A DNA stretch of 64,000 bases from NCBI RefSeq assembly GCF_902491285.1, contig NZ_CABUHK010000002.1:100632-164631 (forward strand). The letters run 5' to 3'. The notes under the pieces were generated by a model. That model saw only the letters and a list, made by a program, of their open reading frames with translations, was not told the DNA's origin and did no database searches. This document shows, in pieces, positions 35,918 to 44,460 of this stretch (the stretch's first letter is position 1; every line of letters starts with the position of its first letter). A program made the translations under genes and the position numbers. This DNA comes from an uncultured Bacteroides sp. (GTDB lineage Bacteria; Bacteroidota; Bacteroidia; Bacteroidales; Bacteroidaceae).

Positions 35918-37960
35918 TTATTTCACTTCACTGCCCGGCTTTACCTCTCTTAATAAAGAGGTCACCGCTAAGGTGCCGTCAAAGTTTTCAGCACTCAGGA
36001 TCATGCCTTCGCTCACCAATCCGTTCTTGAATTGGCGCGGAGCAAGGTTGGCAATGAATAAAACTTGTTTGCCCACCAGTTCTTCCGGTTTATAATGTTG
36101 TGCGATACCGCTGACGATGGTACGGTTCTCCAGTCCGTCAGCAATCTTGAATTTCAGCAGCTTTTTCATTTTAGGCACTACCTCACACTCTAATACGGTA
36201 CCTACACGGATATCTAACTTTTCAAATTCTTCAAAAGCAATTACCGGTTTTATCGGGTTGGCTTTATAGTTGGCAGCCTCGTTTGCTTTTTTGGTAGCCA
36301 ACAGTTTGTCTACTTGTGCTTGAATGGTTTCATCTTCGATCTTTTCGAACAACAGTTCTGCCTTATTCAATTGATGTCCTTCTGCCAGCAGATCGGTACG
36401 CCCCAGTTGGTCCCATTCAAATGTTTCCATATTCAGCATTTGGCGGAGCTTTTCGCTGCTGAAAGGCAGGAAAGGTTCGAATGCAATAGCTAGATTGGCA
36501 ACTAGTTGCAATGCTATGTTAAGGATGGTGGCTACACGGTCCATATCAGTTTTTGCCAGTTTCCAAGGCTCTGTATCGGCTAAGTATTTATTACCGATAC
36601 GTGCCAGGTTCATTGCCTCTTTTTGTGCATCGCGGAATTTGAATACATCCAGTAGCTTTTCTACTTCTGCCTTTACGTCTGCAAATTCTTTTAATGTTTC
36701 TTTGTCGTAGTCGGTCAATTCACCGCAAACGGGAACTTTCCCGTCGAAATATTTATGAGTCAGCACTAAAGCACGGTTTACAAAGTTACCGTAAACAGCC
36801 ACCAACTCATTGTTGTTACGTGCTTGAAAATCTTTCCAGGTAAAATCGTTGTCTTTTGTTTCGGGGGCATTGGCTGTCAATACATAGCGCAATACATCCT
36901 GTTTGCCGGGGAAGTCCTGCAAATATTCATGCAACCATACTGCCCAGTTGCGTGAAGTGGAAATCTTATCACCTTCCAGATTCAGGAATTCATTGCTAGG
37001 TACGTTATCCGGTAAGATATAGCTTCCTTCCGCTTTCAGCATAGCAGGGAAAACAATGCAGTGGAATACAATATTGTCTTTTCCGATGAAGTGAATCAAA
37101 CGGGTTTCTGGATCTTTCCACCAAGTTTCCCAACTGTCGGGAAGTAATTCTTTTGTATTTGAAATATAGCCGATGGGGGCATCGAACCATACATAAAGTA
37201 CTTTTCCCTCAGCGCCTTCTACAGGAACAGGGATTCCCCAATCCAAGTCACGGCTTACCGCACGGGGTTGCAAGCCCATATCCAACCAGCTTTTACATTG
37301 TCCGTATACATTGGGGCGCCATTCTTTATGATTTTCAAGAATCCATTCACGCAGCCATCCTTCGTGTTTGTCCAATGGCAGATACCAATGTTTGGTTTCA
37401 CGCATCACTGGTTTACTGCCACTGATAGCACTTTTCGGATTGATCAGGTCGGTCGGAGAAAGTGATGTTCCGCACTTCTCGCATTGGTCACCGTAGGCTC
37501 CTTCTGCATGGCAGTGAGGACATTCACCGGTAATATAACGGTCGGCCAGGAACTGATGGGCTTCTTCGTCGTAATATTGCATGGAGGTCTTTTCAATGAA
37601 CTCACCTTTATCATACAGGGTTTTGAAGAATTCGGAAGCCAGTTCGTGGTGTGTCTTTGATGTAGTACGAGAGTATATATCGAATGAAATTCCAAATTCT
37701 TTGAATGATTCTTTTATCAAGGTATGATAGCGGTCCACCACATCTTGTGGAGTAATACCTTCTTTCTTTGCACGAATGGTGATAGGTACTCCGTGTTCGT
37801 CAGAGCCTCCGATGAAAAGAACATCTTCTTTTTTCAGGCGGAGATAGCGCACGTAGATATCAGCAGGAACATATACACCTGCCAGATGACCAATATGTAC
37901 CGGACCGTTTGCGTAGGGCAAAGCGGATGTGACGGTGGTTCTTTTGAATTTATTTTCCAT
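35918..37960 (-). CDS. metG: Methionyl-tRNA synthetase
   Basis: 680 residues, the long MetG form with C-terminal tRNA-binding domain. Class I signature [11 protein letters not shown] (about 15-25) and the KMSKS-equivalent KISTS (about 332-336). A zinc knuckle [18 protein letters not shown] lies near 146. The EMAP/Trbp111-like tail starts about 575 ([14 protein letters not shown]). No T-box is visible upstream; a TAACTTTG box is. Confidence 0.98.
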   Translation of the reverse strand: MENKFKRTTVTSALPYANGPVHIGHLAGVYVPADIYVRYLRLKKEDVLFIGGSDEHGVPITIRAKKEGITPQDVVDRYHTLIKESFKEFGISFDIYSRTTSKTHHELASEFFKTLYDKGEFIEKTSMQYYDEEAHQFLADRYITGECPHCHAEGAYGDQCEKCGTSLSPTDLINPKSAISGSKPVMRETKHWYLPLDKHEGWLREWILENHKEWRPNVYGQCKSWLDMGLQPRAVSRDLDWGIPVPVEGAEGKVLYVWFDAPIGYISNTKELLPDSWETWWKDPETRLIHFIGKDNIVFHCIVFPAMLKAEGSYILPDNVPSNEFLNLEGDKISTSRNWAVWLHEYLQDFPGKQDVLRYVLTANAPETKDNDFTWKDFQARNNNELVAVYGNFVNRALVLTHKYFDGKVPVCGELTDYDKETLKEFADVKAEVEKLLDVFKFRDAQKEAMNLARIGNKYLADTEPWKLAKTDMDRVATILNIALQLVANLAIAFEPFLPFSSEKLRQMLNMETFEWDQLGRTDLLAEGHQLNKAELLFEKIEDETIQAQVDKLLATKKANEAANYKANPIKPVIAFEEFEKLDIRVGTVLECEVVPKMKKLLKFKIADGLENRTIVSGIAQHYKPEELVGKQVLFIANLAPRQFKNGLVSEGMILSAENFDGTLAVTSLLREVKPGSEVK

Positions 37961-37998
37961 TGTATGATGTCTTTTTTGTTATTTCTACCAGTAACGTG

Positions 37999-38006
37999 CA
38001 AAGTTA
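37999..38006 (-). promoter_or_regulatory. -7 element of metG
   Basis: Minus strand TAACTTTG followed by CA, 39 bases before the metG start. Confidence 0.65.
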
Positions 38007-38246
38007 GTGATTTTTAGTAAGTATATGGAATAATCAGAAATATTTCTCCCTTAAAATCTCTGACAGGCCGTACTTATTATAAAATATGGTTATTCGGGGG
38101 CTTTGTCGGAAGAAGTGAAAATACAGAAAAATGTTATATCGTGATGCAGTGATTTGCACTTATTTGCATTTAATCTTAAGGAGAGAAAAATGATGAACTA
38201 AATTTTACTTATCCTGTTTTTTATAAAACCTTAAGTCGAACGAGAC

Positions 38247-38414
38247 ATGAATACGTGGTATAAATTCATTTTAAATGCACTTTTCTCTAAAAAGAGAGAG
38301 GATAAAGATTGGGAAACGACCGATAAGGAAGAGGATGTTCTTTCAAATTACATTGAACTGGACTCATTGATGCAGGTCATTTATCATGCAAAGGAAACTG
38401 AGTCGGGCAGCTAA
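38247..38414 (+). CDS. Possible 55-residue protein
   Basis: ATG 38247 to TAA 38412-38414 encodes MNTWYKFILNALFSKKRED and a 36-residue acidic remainder ending ETESGS. No SD or clear promoter was found, but the composition (amphipathic start, charged tail) looks protein-like and it fills the gap exactly, ending 1 base before the yifB stop. Function unknown. Confidence 0.45.
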   Translation: MNTWYKFILNALFSKKREDKDWETTDKEEDVLSNYIELDSLMQVIYHAKETESGS

Positions 38415-38415
38415 A

Positions 38416-39954
38416 CTAACCGGCCCAGTCTTCTCTATCAAGATTTCTATAGCTTATCGCTTCTGCCAGGTGGATGGAAGTAATGTGTTCGCTGTTGTCC
38501 AGATCGGCAATGGTACGCGCTACTTTTAGAATACGACCGTATGCGCGCGCCGACAGGTTGAGGCGTGTCATGGCAGTTCGTAATAATTTTAGCCCTGCTT
38601 CATTGGGTTGAGCGTACAGATGGAGTAACCCGGCTTCCATTTGTGCGTTGCAGTAAATACCCGGATGGTTGGCAAAACGTTGAGCTTGTATTTTCCGGGC
38701 CTTGATAACCCGTTCGCGTATGCTTGCACTACTTTCCGCATGATGGCGTTCTGCCATTTTTTCGAATGGAACCGGAACTATTTCTATTTGGATATCTATG
38801 CGGTCCAGTAAAGGACCGGAGATACGGTTCAGGTACCGTTGCACTTGTCCGGGATTACAGACGCAAGCTCGTGTGGGATGATTATAATATCCGCATGGAC
38901 AGGGATTCATACTGGCTACCAGTATGAAACTGGCCGGATAATCCAGACTGTATTTAGCTCGTGCGATGGATATATGCCTGTCCTCTAGGGGTTGGCGAAG
39001 TACTTCAAGTACACTTCTGTTAAATTCCGGCAACTCGTCTAGAAAGAGCAAACCGTTGTGAGCCAGACTGATTTCTCCTGGTTGGGGATTGGTGCCGCCA
39101 CCTACCATTGCTACTTGCGAAATTGTATGATGGGGACTACGGAAAGGCCGGATGGCAATCAGTGAACTGTCTTTTCCTAATTTTCCTGCTACTGAATGTA
39201 TTTTAGTCGTTTCCAGACTTTCACCCAATGAAAGGGGAGGGAGAATGCTTGGCATGCACTTTGCCATCATGGACTTCCCACTTCCGGGTGAACCGATCAT
39301 AATCAGGTTGTGTCCTCCGGACGCGGCTACTTCCAATGCGCGTTTTACACTTTCTTGTCCTTTCACATCAGCAAAATCGTATGGAAAGCTACTTTGGTGT
39401 TCATAGAATTCCTCCCGTGTATTGACGATGCTAGGCTCCAGATTGCGCTCATTATTGAAAAATTCGATGACCTCTTTGATATTTTCTACGCCATATACTT
39501 TCAGGTTGTTTACTACAGCAGCTTCCCGCGCATTTTGTTTGGGAAGTATGAAGCCTTCAAAACCTTGCTCGCGGGCACTGATAGCTATGGAGAGGGCTCC
39601 TTTGACTGGTTGAAGGCTTCCATCCAGGCTAAGTTCTCCGATAATAAGATAACGTGAAAGTTTTTCTTCCGATACGATTTGGGTAGCGGCCAATATTCCG
39701 ATTGCTAGCGGAAGGTCGTATGCAGACCCCTCCTTGCGTATGTCGGCAGGGGCCATATTTACTACAATTTGACAAGTGGGGAATTTATATCCGTTTACCT
39801 GTAAGGCGGAAATAATACGTTCATGACTTTCTTTCACGGCCGAGTCCGGCAGACCGACAAGGAAGAATTTTATACCTCGTGAACTATTTACTTCAATAGT
39901 TACAATGGTAGCGTCGATACCTTGAACGGCTGCTCCATAGACTTTTACCAGCAT
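38416..39954 (-). CDS. YifB/ComM-family Mg-chelatase-like ATPase
   Basis: 512 residues. An N-terminal Lon-protease-like fold (VKVYGAAVQGIDATIVTIEV) is followed by an AAA+ domain with Walker A GSPGSGKSMMAK (about 219) and Walker B GLLFLDELPEF; C-terminal Mg-chelatase domain. ComM, the studied member, is a hexameric helicase aiding branch migration in natural transformation. A longer frame to 39987 would overlap the upstream gene by 29 bases; ATG 39954, 4 bases after that stop, is preferred. Confidence 0.93.
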   Translation of the reverse strand: MLVKVYGAAVQGIDATIVTIEVNSSRGIKFFLVGLPDSAVKESHERIISALQVNGYKFPTCQIVVNMAPADIRKEGSAYDLPLAIGILAATQIVSEEKLSRYLIIGELSLDGSLQPVKGALSIAISAREQGFEGFILPKQNAREAAVVNNLKVYGVENIKEVIEFFNNERNLEPSIVNTREEFYEHQSSFPYDFADVKGQESVKRALEVAASGGHNLIMIGSPGSGKSMMAKCMPSILPPLSLGESLETTKIHSVAGKLGKDSSLIAIRPFRSPHHTISQVAMVGGGTNPQPGEISLAHNGLLFLDELPEFNRSVLEVLRQPLEDRHISIARAKYSLDYPASFILVASMNPCPCGYYNHPTRACVCNPGQVQRYLNRISGPLLDRIDIQIEIVPVPFEKMAERHHAESSASIRERVIKARKIQAQRFANHPGIYCNAQMEAGLLHLYAQPNEAGLKLLRTAMTRLNLSARAYGRILKVARTIADLDNSEHITSIHLAEAISYRNLDREDWAG

Positions 39955-39958
39955 TCTT

Positions 39959-41026
39959 TTATTTTTTATTTTGTCTCTTTCGAGCACGTTCTGCCTCTTT
40001 GGCGGCTTTTTCTTTCTCTTTATCTTGTTCTGTCAGCTGTCTCACTTTGTCTATCAGTTCTTTGCCCCGTATATCTTGTGTGATGACCCGCTTGTCAGGA
40101 CCTATCAGTATATTGGCAGGAATCCGGGTTATGCCTTGTTGCTTGACAATGGAATTGTTCCAGCCTTTGAAATCGCAAACTTGTTTCCATTGCGTGGTAT
40201 CTCTTTGAATGATTTTCTCCATCCATTCCTTTTTATCCAGATCAAGGGAGAGGCTGATAATAACAAACTTGTCTTTTTTCAATGCCTTTTGTACGGATAC
40301 TAAAGAATCTTGTGTGGCAATGCTTTCTTTGTTCCAGCTTGCCCAAAAATCCAAAAGGACATATTTCCCTTTTACACTGTTCCAGTTGACGGTCTTTCCT
40401 TTTTTATCCGTGCACGAGATGTTGGAAACGTAGCGATGTTCTGTCAGTTCTTTTTTCTCACTTAATTTATTCTGGAGTTCTATAATATAAGGTGTGTCTT
40501 TTATAATACCGCTTAGTCCTTTTATCAGCTGATCTATGTGGTTGTAATCAGGAAGCGAGTCCTGTACGTAATATTTGTCTATCAGATAGATATTGCTGTA
40601 CGAGCTTGGGTTGGTTTTAATCAACGAATCCACAGCAGTCATAACAGCTGCCTTGTTATTTTCTAAGGTGCTAAGGTACTGGATATGTTTTGCCAGTTGT
40701 GCGTTTTCTCCCTTTCCTTTAACCTCTATCTTTCCGACCATTCCGTTTAGGGTAACACTTTCTCCTTTATCAGCATATATCGGTAAGATTTGTTTTTCTC
40801 CCAATAGTAATGAGAAGATAGTAAATGTGTCAGGGGTAATGGTGTAAGTGAATTTACCTTTTGAGAGGAGTATGGTATCCAGCTTGTAATCGGGTTCTTG
40901 ATAAAATACTAATATAGTGTCTGAAGGAAGTCCTTTAATGCTTCCTTCCAAGGTGAATGTATTTTTCTTGCCGCAGCCGCTTGCCAGCACAACAAGAGTG
41001 AAAAGAAAGAATAGTAATTTTTTCAT
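39959..41026 (-). CDS. Thioredoxin-fold lipoprotein lacking CxxC
   Basis: 355 residues. Lipoprotein signal (MKKLLFFLFTLVVLASGCG), an N-terminal DUF4369-like beta domain (about 25-120), a helical linker, and a TlpA/ResA-like thioredoxin fold (about 200-335). The active-site segment reads FWASWNKES where family members have FWASWCGPC, so residues 232 and 235 are Asn and Ser, not Cys. The cis-Pro loop (RIPANILIG) is kept. The C-terminus is a charged helix. Thus no thiol-disulfide chemistry is expected; a binding or scaffold role is possible. Confidence 0.88.
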   Translation of the reverse strand: MKKLLFFLFTLVVLASGCGKKNTFTLEGSIKGLPSDTILVFYQEPDYKLDTILLSKGKFTYTITPDTFTIFSLLLGEKQILPIYADKGESVTLNGMVGKIEVKGKGENAQLAKHIQYLSTLENNKAAVMTAVDSLIKTNPSSYSNIYLIDKYYVQDSLPDYNHIDQLIKGLSGIIKDTPYIIELQNKLSEKKELTEHRYVSNISCTDKKGKTVNWNSVKGKYVLLDFWASWNKESIATQDSLVSVQKALKKDKFVIISLSLDLDKKEWMEKIIQRDTTQWKQVCDFKGWNNSIVKQQGITRIPANILIGPDKRVITQDIRGKELIDKVRQLTEQDKEKEKAAKEAERARKRQNKK

Positions 41027-41096
41027 TTCAAGATATTTTTTGCGAAAATACGCATTTTGTGGCTAAAGGCAGGTATAAATGAAGGTTATTTTACAT

Positions 41097-41136
41097 AAAA
41101 AGACCGGAAGCTTCATCACGAAGCCTCCGGTTTCAG
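41097..41136 (-). terminator. Terminator of the OmpA/TPR lipoprotein gene
   Basis: On the minus strand GAAACCGGAGGCTTC, loop, GAAGCTTCCGGTC with one bulge or mismatch, then a run of T. Confidence 0.88.
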
Positions 41137-41179
41137 TCATAATCATCTAAAAAACTAGACAAGATGATATCTAGTTATA

Positions 41180-42856
41180 TTATTTGATAGCATCAGCGTA
41201 TTTAGCGAACTCGCGATCGTTAGCAGCTTTTTCAGCCATTGAAGGATCTTTTGCGATTGCGCTCTTGATGCTGCTGCTTACCAATGAAGCATTGTTTGTG
41301 CGAGCACCAACGATAGCCATCAAGTAGTCAGTCATTGCATCCGGATTCTTGATTGCAGACAAAGTAGCTTTTGCTTTGTTATAGTCTTTAGCCAAAATCT
41401 GAGCTTGAGCGGCACTGTTAGTCTTAGCGTCACCGAATGAGTTGACAGCTCTGTCATACTGGCCTTGTTTGATATATAAGTTACCCAAAGCTTCGCCGGC
41501 AGCGTTAGCACCTGTAGCTTTGCCTAAGTAAGTTTCGGCAGCTGCAACATTGCCCTTAACCAATTCGCAAAGACCAAGGTTAGCGTTTACTTCAGGAGCG
41601 TTAGCGTTCTTAGAAGCAGCTTGTTTGAAGTAGCTTTCTGCTTTAGCAGCATCACCGGCAGCGAATGCCAATTCACCCAAGTTATTATAAGCACGGAAAT
41701 CGTTCGGATAAAGTTGAGTTGTCTTGGTGAAGATAGCTTCTTTGCGAGCGTTGTCGTTAGTCAGGGTAGCAGCGTACAATAATTCTTCTACACTCAATAC
41801 TTTAGGATCAGAGTTGAATGCTTCGTTGATTTCGTCATCGCTACGACCGATGATGTCATAGTTGGCAGTTAAACGGGCACGACGCAACTGAGGCAGGATT
41901 TCGTCAGCCAAAGTTTTGTATACAGAAGAGATATTCTTGATTTCAGCTTCTCTTTGTTCAGGATCATTGTACATAGAAAGAACACGTAAGATCAAATCTT
42001 TATCCTGCAAGTTTGATTTAGATACCAGTTCTTGGAAGCCTTCCCAGTCTTGTGCAGTGTATTTTGCATCCAGGTTAGTATCAATCTTGCCCTTCTTCAA
42101 CTGGCGTTCCATATATTTTTCTGTGTTTGCTTCACGGTTTTCAGCCAAACCGGTGTTCAGTTCCACACCACCATCAGGTGAAGCGTATGCAGAAATTTCG
42201 ATGTTGTTCAGTTTGTAGTTCTTTGTGTCGGCATTAATTTCAGCCACTTTCTTATGGAATTCTTTGATATCGTCAGAATTCAATTCGCTGTTGCGCAAGT
42301 TGGCTTGCTGGATCAAGAACATGATGTTGGCAGTCTGAGCATCTTTAATAATGCGTTGGAAAGCATCGTTAGCGTATGATGCGTTAGAGCTGGCAGCAGT
42401 AGGCAGTTCAGAAGTCGCGATAACGCCATCAGCGATTTTTACAGAAGGAATAGTGTATGATTTCTTTCCTTTTGTAATCTTGAAATCAAGATAAAGTTCA
42501 GAGTTTGCCATTTCGGGAACGTAGTCGAAAGAAGCTTTCATCGTGTAGCTGCCACCTGCCTTGTAAGCGATAGTCTGATTGTTTCCTTCTACTTTTTCTC
42601 CTTGGAATACAGCGGGCTGGCCTTTAGCTTCGCCGCCTTTCCATCTCAGAACGGGGGTAACTTCAACAGTTGCGTTCTTCTTGAAATACTTTTCGGGGAA
42701 TTTACCATTAATTGTCACAGGCACTTTACCACCGATTGCTTCAAGCACTTCAGGGTTAGTTGTGAAATAGTCAGAAGACAATTCTCCCATCTTGCCGCAT
42801 GATGATAAGGCAAGGACCAATAAAGCCACTAAGGGCAAATACAACTTTTTAATCAT
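41180..42856 (-). CDS. OmpA-like/TPR outer-membrane lipoprotein
   Basis: 558 residues. Lipobox SSC near residue 20. N-terminal beta domain (about 30-165), an OmpA-like region (about 220-255, ISAYASPDGGVELNTGLAEN), and TPR repeats (about 370-470, AYNNLGELAFAAGDAAKAES). Codon use (GCT, GAA, AAC) is that of a highly expressed gene. Probably an abundant envelope protein linking outer membrane and peptidoglycan. Same architecture as the fimbria-linked protein at 11184-12644, so likely its housekeeping relative. Confidence 0.85.
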   Translation of the reverse strand: MIKKLYLPLVALLVLALSSCGKMGELSSDYFTTNPEVLEAIGGKVPVTINGKFPEKYFKKNATVEVTPVLRWKGGEAKGQPAVFQGEKVEGNNQTIAYKAGGSYTMKASFDYVPEMANSELYLDFKITKGKKSYTIPSVKIADGVIATSELPTAASSNASYANDAFQRIIKDAQTANIMFLIQQANLRNSELNSDDIKEFHKKVAEINADTKNYKLNNIEISAYASPDGGVELNTGLAENREANTEKYMERQLKKGKIDTNLDAKYTAQDWEGFQELVSKSNLQDKDLILRVLSMYNDPEQREAEIKNISSVYKTLADEILPQLRRARLTANYDIIGRSDDEINEAFNSDPKVLSVEELLYAATLTNDNARKEAIFTKTTQLYPNDFRAYNNLGELAFAAGDAAKAESYFKQAASKNANAPEVNANLGLCELVKGNVAAAETYLGKATGANAAGEALGNLYIKQGQYDRAVNSFGDAKTNSAAQAQILAKDYNKAKATLSAIKNPDAMTDYLMAIVGARTNNASLVSSSIKSAIAKDPSMAEKAANDREFAKYADAIK

Positions 42857-42926
42857 AGTTACTTATTAATTTAACGTTTGTAATGTAAAATTCGCTATAG
42901 TACGTTTTTGTGCGTCTCTTTGGGGG

Positions 42927-42934
42927 CAAAGATA
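42927..42934 (-). promoter_or_regulatory. -7 element of the OmpA/TPR lipoprotein gene
   Basis: Minus strand TATCTTTG followed by CC, giving a leader of about 65 bases. Confidence 0.65.
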
Positions 42935-42997
42935 GGAAAAACTCTATTATATGCTAGCTTCTTAGCCTGCTTTTTTTTCAATTTATCTTAAAATATT

Positions 42998-43939
42998 TTA
43001 GAATATAGAACCTTTATTATCTTTTTCTCTGAATTTGATGTTACGGGGGTGATGTTCTATGATTTCACTGCGTAGCATATTACGGTCTATATGTGTATAA
43101 ATTTCTGTTGTCCCGATACTTTCATGTCCCAGCATGCACTGTATGGCACGCAAGTTGGCACCTCCTTCCAGCAAATGTGTTGCAAAAGAATGGCGGAATG
43201 TGTGAGGACTGATTTTTTTTTTCAGACCTATCCGGGCTGCCAGTTCCTTGATGATATGGAAAACCATGATGCGGGAGATGTTCTTCCCGAAATTGCTGAT
43301 AAAGACAAAGTCTTCAAATCCCGGCTTTATTTTCATCAGGTTACGGTCGGTGAAGTAGAGCCTGATTTCCTTGATGGCGCGCGGTGAAATAGGAACCAGC
43401 CGCTGTTTGCTTCCTTTTCCTTCCACTTTGATGAAGCCTTCTTCAAAATAAAGTTCGGATAATTTCAGGTTGCAGAGTTCGGAAACACGGAGCCCGCAAC
43501 TGTAAAGCGTTTCCAGTATGGCCCTGTTGCGCTGTCCCTCTTTGGTGCTGCGGTCTATGCTTCCTATCAGCAGGTCTATCTCTTCTACTGTCATTACTTC
43601 GGGCAGTTTGAAACCTGTCTGGGGGGATTCCAGCAATTCTGTCGGATCGGCTTTCAGGTAATCTTCCATAATGAGGAAACGGTAGAAAGAGCGGATGCCC
43701 GACAAGATGCGTGCCTGCGAACGGGGGTGGATGCCGATATCATGTAATCCGGCCGAGAAATCTTCCAGATTTTCAAGCCGGACATCCAGAATGTTGATGT
43801 TTTCTAATGTAAGATAAGCCAGTAACTTGTCCAGGTCAGTAAGATAAGCATCTACCGTATTGTCAGATAACGATTTCTCCAACTTTAAATATTGTTTGTA
43901 TTTCACCAATATCTTGTCTGTTTTCTCGGTTCTTTTCAT
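42998..43939 (-). CDS. xerD: Tyrosine recombinase XerC/XerD
   Basis: 313 residues. Resolves chromosome dimers at dif with its partner. N-terminal SAM-like core-binding domain (about 10-95) and catalytic domain with Arg in YSCGLRVSEL, Lys in VEGKGSKQRLV, HxxR in HTFRHSFATHL, His in MLGHESIGTT and Tyr in EIYTH. Chromosomal context (no phage genes) supports the housekeeping recombinase. Whether it is XerC or XerD cannot be settled by eye. Confidence 0.93.
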   Translation of the reverse strand: MKRTEKTDKILVKYKQYLKLEKSLSDNTVDAYLTDLDKLLAYLTLENINILDVRLENLEDFSAGLHDIGIHPRSQARILSGIRSFYRFLIMEDYLKADPTELLESPQTGFKLPEVMTVEEIDLLIGSIDRSTKEGQRNRAILETLYSCGLRVSELCNLKLSELYFEEGFIKVEGKGSKQRLVPISPRAIKEIRLYFTDRNLMKIKPGFEDFVFISNFGKNISRIMVFHIIKELAARIGLKKKISPHTFRHSFATHLLEGGANLRAIQCMLGHESIGTTEIYTHIDRNMLRSEIIEHHPRNIKFREKDNKGSIF

Positions 43940-43945
43940 TTCTTT

Positions 43946-43984
43946 TTTCTACCTTTGTACCCAAATTCCCTGCAAAGGTAGAAA
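43946..43984. promoter_or_regulatory. Head-on overlapping promoters of xerD and aroQ
   Basis: TTTCTACCTTTG (43946-43957) and CAAAGGTAGAAA (43973-43984) form a perfect 12-bp inverted repeat with 15 bases between. Each arm contains a TACCTTTG -7 box: the left arm drives aroQ rightward, the right arm drives xerD leftward. The two start regions face each other within the same spacer. Confidence 0.7.
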
Positions 43985-44005
43985 AAGTTCAGATATAGTA
44001 TAAAT

Positions 44006-44428
44006 ATGAAAATACAAATTATTAATGGACCTAATATCAATTTATTAGGCAAACGGGAACCTTCCATTTATGGCGCTGTTTCATTTGAAGACTATCTGGT
44101 GGAATTGCGCCATACTTATCCGGACATTGAAATAGCGTATTATCAGTCGAATGTGGAAGGTGAGATGATCAACAAAATACACGAAGTGGGTTTTGATTAT
44201 GACGGCATCGTGTTGAATGCAGGGGCTTATACGCATACTTCCATTGCTTTGCAGGATGCTATCCGCGCCGTGACAGCTCCCGTGGTTGAGGTGCACATCT
44301 CGAATGTACATACCCGTGAGGAGTTTCGCCATAAGTCGATGATTTCCTGTGCTTGTGCGGGAGTGATTTGTGGGTTCGGGCTTCATTCATATCGTTTGGC
44401 GATTGAGGCTTTGTTAATGAGAAAATAA
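44006..44428 (+). CDS. aroQ: Type II 3-dehydroquinate dehydratase
   Basis: Third step of the shikimate pathway. 140 residues, family length. Motifs: IINGPNINLLGKREPSIYG (active-site Tyr), the flexible loop, NAGAYTHTSIALQDAI and VEVHISNVHTREEFRHKS (catalytic His). Followed 32 bases later by pyk; probably cotranscribed. Confidence 0.98.
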   Translation: MKIQIINGPNINLLGKREPSIYGAVSFEDYLVELRHTYPDIEIAYYQSNVEGEMINKIHEVGFDYDGIVLNAGAYTHTSIALQDAIRAVTAPVVEVHISNVHTREEFRHKSMISCACAGVICGFGLHSYRLAIEALLMRK

Positions 44429-44460
44429 AACGTTTAGGTATAATATAAGGTGATAAGATT

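Noticed and set aside
37961..38246. T-box leader before metG
   Set aside because: No T-box core (TGGNACCGCG-like) or specifier stem seen; a plain -7 element is present.
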